Shown: positions 23,914 to 33,122, counted from the first letter of the stretch. The stretch: DNA of 49,476 bases from Clostridia bacterium (GCA_017472305.1 JAFUQP010000041.1:1-49476); one strand, 5' to 3'. Program-made: numbers and translations. Notes: generated by a model from the sequence alone, not told the origin.

Positions 23914-26900
23914 TTAATCCTCAAGCGTTACGACAACGGTTTTGCTGCCGTTTATAACGATTTCGTTACGCTCCTGTGTAAGAAGAGATGCGCTTAAGGT
24001 CAGCATATAATTCTCTACGGTGTACTGCGACTCGGTAAGCTCCGTACCGTTAAGCCTTACCGATTCTATCTCAACGTTTCCAAGATAGATAACCGCGTTG
24101 CAGCCCTTTTGAAGTGTCATATCCTTAAGCACCGTTTCGACTGTAGCGGTGACGTTTACGGTGAACTCGTACGCGCCGGCAGCTCCGTATGCCTTGAAGG
24201 TGTATTCTCCTACAGGCAAAAGCTCAAAGTACGCAGCGTCGATGATAAGCTTTCTTCCGTCGTTCTTATAGAACGCTCCGTCCACCTTGGTATTGGAAAG
24301 GGTCTTGTTGTAGAGCGAGGTTACTACCTGCGCGGAATCCCCTGTAACGGTCAGACTGCCTGTGCCGCCGTAGGAATAACGGTCGTTGAAGTTGACCACC
24401 GACTTGAAGGTCGCCTTACCCGAATAAACGTTAAGTCCGAAGAGACCCTCAGTGGGCTCATCAGCGTCAAGAACTGTATTGATTGCAAGACGGCCGTTGA
24501 TATAAGCCTTGACCGAGGTGCCGCTTGCCTCTACTCTCAAAACTACGTTAGAGGTGTTCACGTCGGGAGCCGCCGCTCTGCCGATTTCACCGCGAGGCGA
24601 CCACATCTTAACTATCTTCTCGTTGTTGTCGTAGTTAAAGATTATATAGTCGCTCATATCCTCGCTTGCTCTGAAGATAACCGCAGCCGCAATCGCCTCA
24701 AGCGAGAAGGCTACCGAGCAGTTGAAGTCGGATACGCTCTGGCTCGAAAGGATATATCCGTCGCCCGCGGGAGTTTCGGCAATTATTTCAGAGCCCTTGG
24801 CAATCCAGCTGCCCGAAATAATTCCGTCGGAGTCGAAGGGAACGTCGGTATCGGGTGCGCTCTCGTAAACTGTAACCTCAACCACTCTCTTCTGGTTGCC
24901 GCAGCTGACAAGAATAGCAGCCTTGCCTACTCCGATTGCCCTTACGTTAACGCCTCCGGTGACCCTCTCAAGCGAAACGGTATCCTTTCCGCTGATAAGC
25001 TCCCAGGAAATCTCCTCGCCCGAGGTGGAATATGCGGTAACCTCTCCTTTCTTTGTAAGAGAGGTATCAAGCTCAACCGAGCTATCGCTGACGTAGAGAA
25101 CCGTTTCTCCGTCCACGCTCTCACCGGTGCGCCATACCGAGGCTATCTCGTTCAGCACGAGGCTCTCGACAGTTACCTCACCGCTTGACGCGAATTCCGC
25201 CTTCACCGAGTAAGGAGAAGCGAGCGTCAAGACGTAGAAGGGAATCTTGAAGTCGTCGCAGAATACCTCAACGCCGCCGTTGTCCGAGAGAATATAGAAG
25301 CTCTGCGAGCCAAAGCTTCTCGGGCCGGAGGTAAATCTGAAGTGATAATCCTTAATGGAAAGTCCCGCGTCTGAGGTAAATCTGCGGTCTACGAAGTAGC
25401 CCTCGTCCTTGTTCCAGCCGATTTCGGTATACTCGTCGGCAGAAACGTTGATTTTTATGGAAATCGCCTCATTGCTTGGGTTGTCGATATCGAGAAGCAT
25501 CTCGAATATATGCGTATTTACGTCTGCAAGAATATTCTCGCTTGCAGCGCCTACGGTCTTATTCTGAACGTTAAGAAGGTTTTCCTTCGTAAAGACCGTG
25601 CTGTCCTTTACGATAGGAGTCTGTGTTAAAATATATCCGTCGCCCTCGGCAGCCAAGCCCCATACAACGGGGATTGTCATACCGCTTCCGTTCCAGACCT
25701 TTCTTGCGTTTGCGTATATTCCGCTATCGGTATCCGCGGGCACTCCTGCAAACCAGCTTATAGACACGGTCTTGCCGAAATAGTCGCTCTCGGTATCTCT
25801 TATACTGAAGGTCTGCGCGGCGTAGGAGTCGGGGCCGAAGTCCATTTTCTGAATGTCACCCTGGTCTATCGCTCCGCCGTCCTTATCGGTAAATACGATG
25901 CTGTTGCCGTCGTAATTCATTTTACCGACTATGTACTCTCTTGCGGTAAGGGTAAGGACGGTGTAAATCTCTCCGTCGTCAGCGGTAAGCGTAACTACGT
26001 CGGGACACTCGGGAACGTTAGCGCTGAACTGACCTGCATAGGACCAATCCCAAAGGTTTGTCGATTTGAGGAACCAGACCTTGTTTGCCTGCTGACCTGT
26101 AAGAGCCATACCCCACGCGGTGGTCTTGCCGTCAACTATCTCTACGGGGAATATCTTCGGGTCGCGGCAGGCGATCTTGTCGGTAACGCCGTCAGCGCCG
26201 GTTGCAACGTCCTGCGGAATAAGCTTGCGCTTCGTCCAGGTCATACCGCCGTCGTCCGAGGACATAATCATCTGGTCCTGTCTGCCGCCGTCACGGGTAT
26301 AGAAGGCGATAATTCCGTTGCCTCCTCCATTCGGGAACCAGTTAAATCCGTCTATTGTTGCGCTGTCGCCGAGTCTGTACTCGTAAGCCGAGCCCGACCA
26401 CATATAGCCGTTTGCACGGTCGCCCCAATCCGCATCGGGGAAAAGACAGATGGGAAGAAGCTCCCAGTGCGCGAGGTCACGGCTTCTTGCGTGTCCCCAA
26501 TACATATCGCCCCAATAATTGTTGTAGGGGTGATGCTGATAATACAAATGATAATATCCGTCGTAATAAACCAAGCCGTTAGGGTCGTTGTTCCAGTGCG
26601 CGTACTGCGAGAAGTGGTACTGGTTACGGTAAAGCTCGGTATAGTAGGAATAGTCGCTCTTTCCGTAATAGATATCCGAGAATTTTACCTTTGCGTTGTA
26701 GCAGTTAAATCCGATATTACCGCCCTCGTAGGTTACGTCCTCGGGAAGTCGCGAGAGGGAGTTAAGCTCAATCTCTCTGTCAATGCCGAACCTGCGGATA
26801 TTGTCTGCATAGAACTCTGCGTAAACGCCGTCGTCCTCGGGAGTAATTACAACCTTAAGCTGTACCTTGTCAATTCCCGCGACCTTCTCGCCGACAAGAC

Positions 26901-27462
26901 GCCTTTCGCTGTCGGTCATCTTATCGTTACCGATGAAGTAATCGGTAATAAGCTCAACCGCAGAGGTTTTTCCCTCTCCGTCTACCGTAAAGTAAAGAAG
27001 CTTTACAAGGTTTGCCGCTCTGTCTACGTTAAATACCCAGTAGTGCGAGCCGTCCTCTGCACCGAAGGCAAGCGCCGCCGCCACGCCTCTCTCAAAGGAC
27101 GCTGTCGCTGTGTATACGAAGCTCTCGCTTTTTCCGTAGCTGATTTCCGAGAGCGTAAAGCTGTCGGTGTCGCTATCCATATTTACGTCGGGAGCTACCG
27201 TTTCGTAGTCGGTAACGTCTGTGAAGGTTACTTCATCTCCGTCCCCGTCGGATACCGCAACGTCAGACGAGCCGCCCGAGGGGGCTTTGCCGGTATTACC
27301 TGCGCCGCCGGCTGCCGTGCCGCCGAGTACAGTATCGGTGCCGCCCGTAACGCTTCCCTTATCCTCGCCGCCTGCCGTGTCAGCTACAGAGCCGCAGGAC
27401 ACGAACAGGTAGCACACAAGGATAATTAATGCTACAATTGAATATTTCAAACGGTTTTTCAT
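23914..27462 (-). CDS. Large multi-domain GH32 lipoprotein (levanase/inulinase-like)
   Basis: 1182 residues. Lipobox FVSC (Cys23) and a Gly/Thr linker. Domains in order: a CBM66-like concanavalin fold (about 90-270); GH32 propeller (about 280-620) with intact HWNNDPNG (Asp293), CRDPKIF (Asp434) and PECPDVV (Glu485); GH32 C-terminal sandwich to about 780; a Big-2-like Ig domain (about 800-880, VTAYSTSGEEISWELISG); a second CBM66/DUF1080-like domain (about 900-1035, IIFNYDNNEK, VEASGTSVKAYINGRL); and a C-terminal X2-like Ig domain. CBM66 in Bacillus SacC binds terminal fructose of levan, which supports an exo-acting surface enzyme. It sits between the fructokinase and the LacI gene. Confidence 0.9.
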   Translation of the reverse strand: MKNRLKYSIVALIILVCYLFVSCGSVADTAGGEDKGSVTGGTDTVLGGTAAGGAGNTGKAPSGGSSDVAVSDGDGDEVTFTDVTDYETVAPDVNMDSDTDSFTLSEISYGKSESFVYTATASFERGVAAALAFGAEDGSHYWVFNVDRAANLVKLLYFTVDGEGKTSAVELITDYFIGNDKMTDSERRLVGEKVAGIDKVQLKVVITPEDDGVYAEFYADNIRRFGIDREIELNSLSRLPEDVTYEGGNIGFNCYNAKVKFSDIYYGKSDYSYYTELYRNQYHFSQYAHWNNDPNGLVYYDGYYHLYYQHHPYNNYWGDMYWGHARSRDLAHWELLPICLFPDADWGDRANGYMWSGSAYEYRLGDSATIDGFNWFPNGGGNGIIAFYTRDGGRQDQMIMSSDDGGMTWTKRKLIPQDVATGADGVTDKIACRDPKIFPVEIVDGKTTAWGMALTGQQANKVWFLKSTNLWDWSYAGQFSANVPECPDVVTLTADDGEIYTVLTLTAREYIVGKMNYDGNSIVFTDKDGGAIDQGDIQKMDFGPDSYAAQTFSIRDTESDYFGKTVSISWFAGVPADTDSGIYANARKVWNGSGMTIPVVWGLAAEGDGYILTQTPIVKDSTVFTKENLLNVQNKTVGAASENILADVNTHIFEMLLDIDNPSNEAISIKINVSADEYTEIGWNKDEGYFVDRRFTSDAGLSIKDYHFRFTSGPRSFGSQSFYILSDNGGVEVFCDDFKIPFYVLTLASPYSVKAEFASSGEVTVESLVLNEIASVWRTGESVDGETVLYVSDSSVELDTSLTKKGEVTAYSTSGEEISWELISGKDTVSLERVTGGVNVRAIGVGKAAILVSCGNQKRVVEVTVYESAPDTDVPFDSDGIISGSWIAKGSEIIAETPAGDGYILSSQSVSDFNCSVAFSLEAIAAAVIFRASEDMSDYIIFNYDNNEKIVKMWSPRGEIGRAAAPDVNTSNVVLRVEASGTSVKAYINGRLAINTVLDADEPTEGLFGLNVYSGKATFKSVVNFNDRYSYGGTGSLTVTGDSAQVVTSLYNKTLSNTKVDGAFYKNDGRKLIIDAAYFELLPVGEYTFKAYGAAGAYEFTVNVTATVETVLKDMTLQKGCNAVIYLGNVEIESVRLNGTELTESQYTVENYMLTLSASLLTQERNEIVINGSKTVVVTLED

Positions 27463-27475
27463 TATTATTCCTTCC

Positions 27476-28381
27476 TTATTTGTTAATGTACTTATTTACA
27501 GTGTCTAAATCAGGCAGGTTGTCAATCGCGCCGCGTCCGGTTGTGTTAAGCGCACCCGCTACGTTACCGAACCTTAAAGCCTCGTCAAGCAGCTTCTCTG
27601 TTATGGGGCTTCCGATGCTCCTGTCGAGCACCGAGAGCGCACCGGCAAAGAAGGCATCTCCCGCGCCGGTGGTATCGACAGGCTTGACGGAGATGGTGGG
27701 AACTCTGTTTTTCTTTCCCTTGTATCTCCACTCGCTTCCCTCCTTGCCGAGGGTAATCAGAACGAGCTTGTCGGACAGTGAATTTACGTAATCCTCGGTA
27801 AAGGTTTCGACCTCGTCCTCGGAGAACTTAACTATATCCGCAGCCTGAAGAATTCTTTTGTAGGTTTTAACAGCGCTTTCCTTATCTCTGTAAATGTCGG
27901 TACGGTAGTTCACGTCAAAGGCTACCGTCTTACCGAGAGCGTGTGCGCGCTCTATAACGTCAAGAGCGTATTCAACACAGTCGGGGTCTGCGAGCATAAG
28001 CGAGCCTATGCACACGATGTCAGCCGACATCAGCAGCCCGTCGCCGACACTCGGCATAAGGTAATCCGCCGTGTTCTTGCGGTAAAAGCAGAAGGAACGC
28101 TCGCCTTCCTCATTAAGCTCAACGAAGGCAAGGGTGGTATTGCGCTCGGCATTTTTATGAATATACGCCGTATCCATACCGAAGTCACCCGCAAACCTGA
28201 TTAAAAACTGTCCTATCAGGTCGTCACCGACGCTTCCGACAAATTTTACGTCCCTGCCGAACCTCTTGAGCGCGCAGGCAACGTTGAAGGGCGCGCCCCC
28301 GGCTTTTCTTTCATAGGTAGTTATTCCGTTCTTCTCCTCACCAATCATATCGGCAAGGATTTCACCAATACAAACTAACAT
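27476..28381 (-). CDS. Fructokinase (PfkB family)
   Basis: 301 residues from the ATG at 28381, which follows AAAGGAG; the frame extends 51 bases further without a site. A ribokinase-fold sugar kinase that should convert fructose to fructose-6-phosphate in the cytoplasm. Motifs: CIGEILADMIG at the start, RKAGGAPFNVACALKRFG (PfkB signature 1), and DTTGAGDAFFAGAL (signature 2, catalytic Asp in GAGD). Its place between the ABC genes and a GH32 gene fits the entry of liberated fructose into glycolysis. Confidence 0.92.
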   Translation of the reverse strand: MLVCIGEILADMIGEEKNGITTYERKAGGAPFNVACALKRFGRDVKFVGSVGDDLIGQFLIRFAGDFGMDTAYIHKNAERNTTLAFVELNEEGERSFCFYRKNTADYLMPSVGDGLLMSADIVCIGSLMLADPDCVEYALDVIERAHALGKTVAFDVNYRTDIYRDKESAVKTYKRILQAADIVKFSEDEVETFTEDYVNSLSDKLVLITLGKEGSEWRYKGKKNRVPTISVKPVDTTGAGDAFFAGALSVLDRSIGSPITEKLLDEALRFGNVAGALNTTGRGAIDNLPDLDTVNKYINK

Positions 28382-28449
28382 ATTTTCTCCTTTGTCGCAT
28401 AAGCGACAGAACTTATTCAGTATATTGTGCAATCAAATGGCTAGGGCAA

Positions 28450-29763
28450 TTATTCAGCCTCTTTAGGCTCGGAATGCTCGTTTTTGTAAACTTTACCTTC
28501 CATTATCACGAATATTACAGACCTTGTCACAAGCGTTATAAAGAATATAACGGGTGGCAGCGCGCTGATAATGCTGTGCCTTAAAAGGAATGATGTCGCA
28601 ACCGTAAGGAGCGCCGAGACCGCACCCGAGAACCAAAGATAGGAGCCAATCACCTTTAGCATTGCTCCAAGCGACGAAACGCTTTCCACACCCTTAAGCC
28701 TGAGCAGAGAGTAACCGAGAAGCGTCGCGACCATAAGCATAAGAGCTATAAACGGCGCAATCGTTACCGTGTTCATAAAGTAGGCGTATGCGTTGAAGGA
28801 AAATGTCGCGCCGAAGGACTCCTTAATGAAGCTGTCAGCCGCCGCCACAGCTTCTGTTGCCGTCATACCTTCGCTGACAAGCTCCCCGTCCTCCATAGAG
28901 GAGTAGAAGCCATAGAAGGCAGTCGCGCCGCCGAGCCCCGTCTTATAAGAGCCCGTCAGGTAATCGTCAAAGATAAAGATGTAATTATCAATGCCCTGAC
29001 TTATATAATTATGGTAGTAATAATTTCGAAGAAGCGGTACCTTTGAGCTGCTCTCGTAAGCGCTAATCTCAGGATAGTAATTTTCGAAGTAAGCCTCGTA
29101 AATTTTTCTGTTATACTCGTCCTTTGTGATTTCGCCGTTCGAAAGCTCCGTGTCAAGCTTTGCGGCTTTGCCCACCGCCTCGGCGCTCAGACCGTCAAGA
29201 TAGGCTCTGTAGCCTGCGACGGTTGCGTCGTCAAGAGTGAGCGCGTTGCCGGTGTATCTTAATCTGAAATCAAAGTTAAGCCTTGCTACGCTGCTTAAGG
29301 TAAGGTAGTCCGCGTAGGAAATCTCGGTGTTTTTTCCGTCGTTTGATACGCAGTACGCCTCTACCTCGGCAAGCGTATTCGCAGGACGGGAATCGATAAC
29401 CGCGTTGCAGTCGCCTGACGAATACTTTGATTTATCCTCGGCGCTCTCGAGAGTATTTACAATAAGCCCCTCGGCATATTCGCCGCCGTGCCGCCTCACC
29501 TTCAGTCTGCCGTCCTCTATTTTAGCCTCAATACGGCTGTCGCCGTCGGATGCGAGCAGAAGATGTACCGTTTCTCTGAATCCGTCACTGCCGTTATAGT
29601 GAGTGCTGAACGGAAGCATTTCTCCGCCAACGAAAGCCGCCCACATAAATGCCAGCGCGAGAACAAATCCAACAAACGCGCCCGTATATCCTCGCTTTAC
29701 ACCCTCGCGCGAAAGACTGTGAGAAAAGAAGCTGAGACCGAAAAATTTAATCCTTTTTTTCAT
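28450..29763 (-). CDS. Polytopic membrane protein, DUF1189-like topology, ABC-linked
   Basis: 437 residues. One membrane helix near residues 27-50, a large extracytoplasmic region (about 55-330, acidic and Tyr-rich), then four helices (about 335-355, 375-395, 398-410 and 413-430) and a charged tail. DUF1189 proteins encoded in maltodextrin operons (for example pneumococcal MalA) have the same outline; I see the topology and the context but no decisive sequence motif. The gene lies 3 bases after the ATPase gene, which argues for a role with the importer. The function of the family is not established. Confidence 0.5.
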   Translation of the reverse strand: MKKRIKFFGLSFFSHSLSREGVKRGYTGAFVGFVLALAFMWAAFVGGEMLPFSTHYNGSDGFRETVHLLLASDGDSRIEAKIEDGRLKVRRHGGEYAEGLIVNTLESAEDKSKYSSGDCNAVIDSRPANTLAEVEAYCVSNDGKNTEISYADYLTLSSVARLNFDFRLRYTGNALTLDDATVAGYRAYLDGLSAEAVGKAAKLDTELSNGEITKDEYNRKIYEAYFENYYPEISAYESSSKVPLLRNYYYHNYISQGIDNYIFIFDDYLTGSYKTGLGGATAFYGFYSSMEDGELVSEGMTATEAVAAADSFIKESFGATFSFNAYAYFMNTVTIAPFIALMLMVATLLGYSLLRLKGVESVSSLGAMLKVIGSYLWFSGAVSALLTVATSFLLRHSIISALPPVIFFITLVTRSVIFVIMEGKVYKNEHSEPKEAE

Positions 29764-29766
29764 AAA

Positions 29767-31233
29767 TTAATTGCCGTACTCTCTCGACATAATCGAAAGC
29801 TCGGTTTCCTTATCAAAGAGATGAACGTGCTTCTCGTCGAAGCCGATGCTCACCGCATCCCCGGGTGCCAAGGAGTTTCGTTCGGGAACGCTTACGATAA
29901 AGTCGCTGTCCTTTTCGGTCAGTCGAAGGAAGAGCTGTGTCGTGTTTCCGAGAACCTCTTTGATAGTGAGGGTCGCCTTGATGCCGCCGTCCGCAACCTT
30001 TAGGTTTTCGCCTCTTATTCCGAGATAGACAGAATGAGAATTACCGTCAAGGTATTCTTTCTCAACCGTACGAAGCTTCGAAAGCTCGAGAGCGATGCTC
30101 TGACCGTCCTTGAATACAACGTTAAGCTTATCGCCCTCACGCTTTATCTCTGCGTCAAAGAAATTCATCTGCGGAGTTCCGATAAAGCCTGCAACGAACT
30201 TGTTCTCGGGATAGTCAAAGAGGTTTGTAGGCGTGTCAATCTGCTGAATAACGCCAAGCTTCATAACCACAATACGCGTTCCCATTGTCATAGCCTCTAT
30301 CTGGTCGTGGGTAACGTAAATGAAGGTGGTCTTAAGCTGATTATGTAATTTGACAATCTCGGCTCTCATTGCCGTTCTGAGCTTTGCGTCGAGGTTCGAG
30401 AGAGGCTCGTCAAGCAGGAATACCTTCGGGCCGCGTACCATCGCACGGCCGAGTGCTATACGCTGACGCTGACCGCCCGACATTTCGGCAGGCTTTGAGT
30501 CAAGCAGCTCCTCGATTCCGAGTATCTCTGCCGCCCATCTCACCTTCTCGTCGATGTCCTCTTTTTTCATATGAACGTATTTGAACATCGGAACGGGCGT
30601 GCTCTTGTAGTATTCAAGCTCCCTCTCGCTGTCCGCAATACGGCGCTCGAGAAGCGCCTTCTTCTCGGTAGCGTAAAGGCTGTCCTTTTCGATTTGCTCC
30701 CTTTCGGCAGAATCCGAGGCTACAGACTCTGAATATTCGGCGATTTCCTTCGAAAGGATTTCGTTTTCCTTATAAAGCTTTTTGAGCCTTCTCGTTATTC
30801 CGAAAATCTTCCTTTTGTCTATCGCGACAACCTGATTGCCCTCTTTATCGAGCCTCGGTGCGGGAATTTTACGCATCTTAAGACCGAAGGCAATATTGTC
30901 ATAAGCGTTAAGATGAGGATAAAGCGCATAACTCTGGAACACCATTGCTATATCTCTATCCTTCGCGTCTACGTCATTAACGAGCTTATCGTCGATGTAA
31001 AGCTCTCCGCCGCTAATCTCCTCAAGACCTGCAATCATTCTGAGGGTTGTGGATTTACCGCAGCCCGAGGGTCCGACGAACACGATAAATTCGCCGTCCT
31101 CAATTTCCATATTGAAATCCTTGACAGCTACAAAATCTCCGCTTCTCTTTTTAGCCTCGGCAGCAGCACCCTTTTTAGCCTTGCCGACACCGGGATAAAT
31201 TTTGTAAACGTGTCTTAATAACAAATTCGCCAT
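29767..31233 (-). CDS. Sugar-importer ATPase (MsmX/MalK type) with coiled-coil insertion
   Basis: 488 residues from the ATG at 31233, preceded by AAAGGGGAG; the frame extends 66 bases further upstream without a site. It drives the CUT1 importer. Walker A GPSGCGKST (54-62), Q-loop Gln100, signature MSGGQRQR (251-258), Walker B VFLLDEP, H-loop VTHDQ, and a MalK-like regulatory beta-domain from about 365 on. Typical MsmX proteins are 365-375 residues. The excess is an insertion of about 95 residues (125-220) between the Q-loop and the signature, rich in Lys, Glu and Arg with heptad-like spacing, plus a small Ala/Lys insertion at 17-31. It is the first gene of the operon. Confidence 0.92.
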   Translation of the reverse strand: MANLLLRHVYKIYPGVGKAKKGAAAEAKKRSGDFVAVKDFNMEIEDGEFIVFVGPSGCGKSTTLRMIAGLEEISGGELYIDDKLVNDVDAKDRDIAMVFQSYALYPHLNAYDNIAFGLKMRKIPAPRLDKEGNQVVAIDKRKIFGITRRLKKLYKENEILSKEIAEYSESVASDSAEREQIEKDSLYATEKKALLERRIADSERELEYYKSTPVPMFKYVHMKKEDIDEKVRWAAEILGIEELLDSKPAEMSGGQRQRIALGRAMVRGPKVFLLDEPLSNLDAKLRTAMRAEIVKLHNQLKTTFIYVTHDQIEAMTMGTRIVVMKLGVIQQIDTPTNLFDYPENKFVAGFIGTPQMNFFDAEIKREGDKLNVVFKDGQSIALELSKLRTVEKEYLDGNSHSVYLGIRGENLKVADGGIKATLTIKEVLGNTTQLFLRLTEKDSDFIVSVPERNSLAPGDAVSIGFDEKHVHLFDKETELSIMSREYGN

Positions 31234-31337
31234 AGATAAGCTCCCCTTTTCTTTAAGCAAATGAGAACGGTTTTGTGTTTGTCCGCCAAACCTTCTCATT
31301 GTTAAATTTTAGACAAAAACGACAAATAATTCGTTTT

Positions 31338-31406
31338 TGGAAATGTTTCCATTTACATTATACACCAACAAAACGAAAAATGCAAGTACTTTTGGAAACA
31401 TTTCCA
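31338..31406 (-). promoter_or_regulatory. Fructan operon promoter with two LacI-type operators
   Basis: On the minus strand: -35 TTGCAT (31380-31385), 17 bases, -10 TATAAT (31357-31362). The 14-base palindrome TGGAAA-NN-TTTCCA occurs twice: at 31393-31406, just upstream of the -35, and at 31338-31351, covering the start of transcription. Centres are 55 bases apart. This is what is expected of repression by a dimeric or tetrameric LacI protein. The untranslated leader is about 115 bases. No other copy of the palindrome was seen in the window. Confidence 0.85.
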
Positions 31407-31541
31407 TTTTTTCTTTTGTTTTTTTAAAAATACTTGACTGAATATCATTTTTATTCTATATTCATTATCTATATTTAAAGCGGTTTAAAAGTGTAAATAT
31501 AGTAAATTTATAATTACAGTTTAGATATGTATTAATAATAT

Positions 31542-31585
31542 AAAAAAGCAAGAGTAAAAGGAAAAATCCTTCTATTCCTGCTTTT
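31542..31585 (-). terminator. Terminator after the FliB-like gene
   Basis: 31544-31562 pairs with 31567-31585 (a few mismatches) around a short A/T loop; the A-run at 31542-31547 becomes a U-run on the minus strand. Confidence 0.7.
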
Positions 31586-31611
31586 AGATTTATTTATGTA
31601 TTTTTATCAAC

Positions 31612-32532
31612 TCAAAAGAGAAATTCCCAGAGAATTGCCTCGGTATTGTCCTCTGAATATTCAAGCTCCTCGGACACCGCGCGGCATAGCTCTGTAAGCT
31701 CCTCGCGACTCTCTATCCCTTGTAAATACGCAACCGAGGATATTAGACTCTCAAGAAACATAGCAAGCCCAAGCTTTGCCGAAAGCTCCTCTTGCGTACG
31801 GGACGCCGTCACGTGTCTGAAAACAAAGTAAGCTAGCGCACGCTCAAGCTCCGGCTCAAACACCCTCGCCCGACACTCTCCCGAATAGCAAGAAAAAAGC
31901 TCCTTATGCTCCTGATTAAGGTATTCAAGCGAGCCAAGAAGCTCGCGCCAATCGCCGTCGGATACAGAGGCGGGGCTTACTCCGTATTTTTCCGAAAGAA
32001 GCGCAAGTCTTTCGGCATAGGGACGAGCTCTGTCCGATAGAATGCGGTATATTTTCCCTCTCTCGGAAAGAACGTCAAAGTCCGCCTCATTTCTCCCGCG
32101 CACAGGCTCCTCGCCAAAGTCGCCGTCAATCACGTCAAATTCAGCGTAACCGTCAGAGGAAAGTATTATTCTTGCAGCTTCCTCGCACGCCATACCTATA
32201 CCGACCTCAACTCCCTCGGGGGTTTCGCTATAAAAGCGCGGGTGCTCGCGGCAGATTTCCGAAAGATAACCCTCGCCGTACTCCTTTATAATGTTACACA
32301 GACCGCGCCCGTCGAGGTGAGGACATCTCTCCCCCTCGCACAGACGAAAATGAGGTGTGCCATCAAGGTCTATGCTCGCCCGTACCGCGTCGGAGTATTC
32401 GCCCGCAAGTGAGGAGTATTTTTCAAGCGTATCGCGGTCAATATCAATTTCCCAGCCAACGCAGCAGCTATGAGAACATCTGTCCGCAATGCAGGAAAAG
32501 GACTTATAATATTTCGGTGCAAAAAGCTTCAT
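31612..32532 (-). CDS. fliB: FliB-like (flagellin lysine N-methylase family) protein
   Basis: 306 residues. The N-terminus carries the Cys cluster of the family, FSCIADRCSHSCCVGWEIDID, and further Cys residues follow at GERCPHLDGRGLCN and SEICREHPRF; together they suggest bound iron-sulphur or zinc. FliB methylates flagellin lysines in Salmonella. No flagellar gene is present in this window and the protein is shorter than Salmonella FliB (about 400 residues), so the true target here is unknown. The gene follows a TetR regulator with a gap of 2 bases and shares its transcript. Confidence 0.8.
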   Translation of the reverse strand: MKLFAPKYYKSFSCIADRCSHSCCVGWEIDIDRDTLEKYSSLAGEYSDAVRASIDLDGTPHFRLCEGERCPHLDGRGLCNIIKEYGEGYLSEICREHPRFYSETPEGVEVGIGMACEEAARIILSSDGYAEFDVIDGDFGEEPVRGRNEADFDVLSERGKIYRILSDRARPYAERLALLSEKYGVSPASVSDGDWRELLGSLEYLNQEHKELFSCYSGECRARVFEPELERALAYFVFRHVTASRTQEELSAKLGLAMFLESLISSVAYLQGIESREELTELCRAVSEELEYSEDNTEAILWEFLF

Positions 32533-32534
32533 TA

Positions 32535-33122
32535 TTAAAACCTTCCCCCACCGGCAGGTCCCTCAATAAGGTACTTAACGTACGCGAGCGCCTCGTATCT
32601 TGCAAGTCGGTTACCGTTATCATAGCGCTTTCCGCACACGAGAAGAATAATATTCGCGTAGTGCTCTGCCATTATCTCGCGCGGAACGGGACAGCTCTTC
32701 GGAAGCCCCGAGCGCAGAAGCATTTTGCGTATCTCAGCAATCAGATGGTTTTTAGTGCTGGCAATAAAATATCCGTCGCGCATATTGTGAGCAAAAATCC
32801 CAACAACAGCACGCTCGTTCTCGGCAAGAATATCGTATAGCCTTCCGAGGTATATTTCAATCATAGCCCCGATAGGCAGCCCTGAGTAATCGTCAATATT
32901 GACGTACTTGGAGATAGCCTGCATACAAAAATCAAGAAGGTCGTATTTATCGTCGAAGTAATTATAGAAGGTAGCACGGGGATATCCGCTAAGCTCGCAA
33001 ATTTTTCCCACCGTTATGTCCTCAAAGGGTATCGAGGCAAGAAGCTCGAACATAGCCTTTGAGTGCGCGTCAAGAACGCGCGCAGCACCCTTTGTCAGCT
33101 TTTTTGATACGTCGTATTTCAT
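32535..33122 (-). CDS. TetR/AcrR-family regulator
   Basis: 195 residues. Residues about 10-55 form the helix-turn-helix (AMFELLASIPFEDITVGKIC, then YPRATFYNYFDDKYDLLD). The remainder is a helical ligand-binding domain with no strong similarity I can name; its C-terminal TetR_C-like part has GIFAHNMRDGYF. The start at 33122 follows GTGAGGTG. It is the first gene of a two-gene unit with fliB. ATCGCAG and CTGCGAT at about 33164-33200 form a widely spaced inverted repeat that might be an operator. Confidence 0.88.
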   Translation of the reverse strand: MKYDVSKKLTKGAARVLDAHSKAMFELLASIPFEDITVGKICELSGYPRATFYNYFDDKYDLLDFCMQAISKYVNIDDYSGLPIGAMIEIYLGRLYDILAENERAVVGIFAHNMRDGYFIASTKNHLIAEIRKMLLRSGLPKSCPVPREIMAEHYANIILLVCGKRYDNGNRLARYEALAYVKYLIEGPAGGGRF

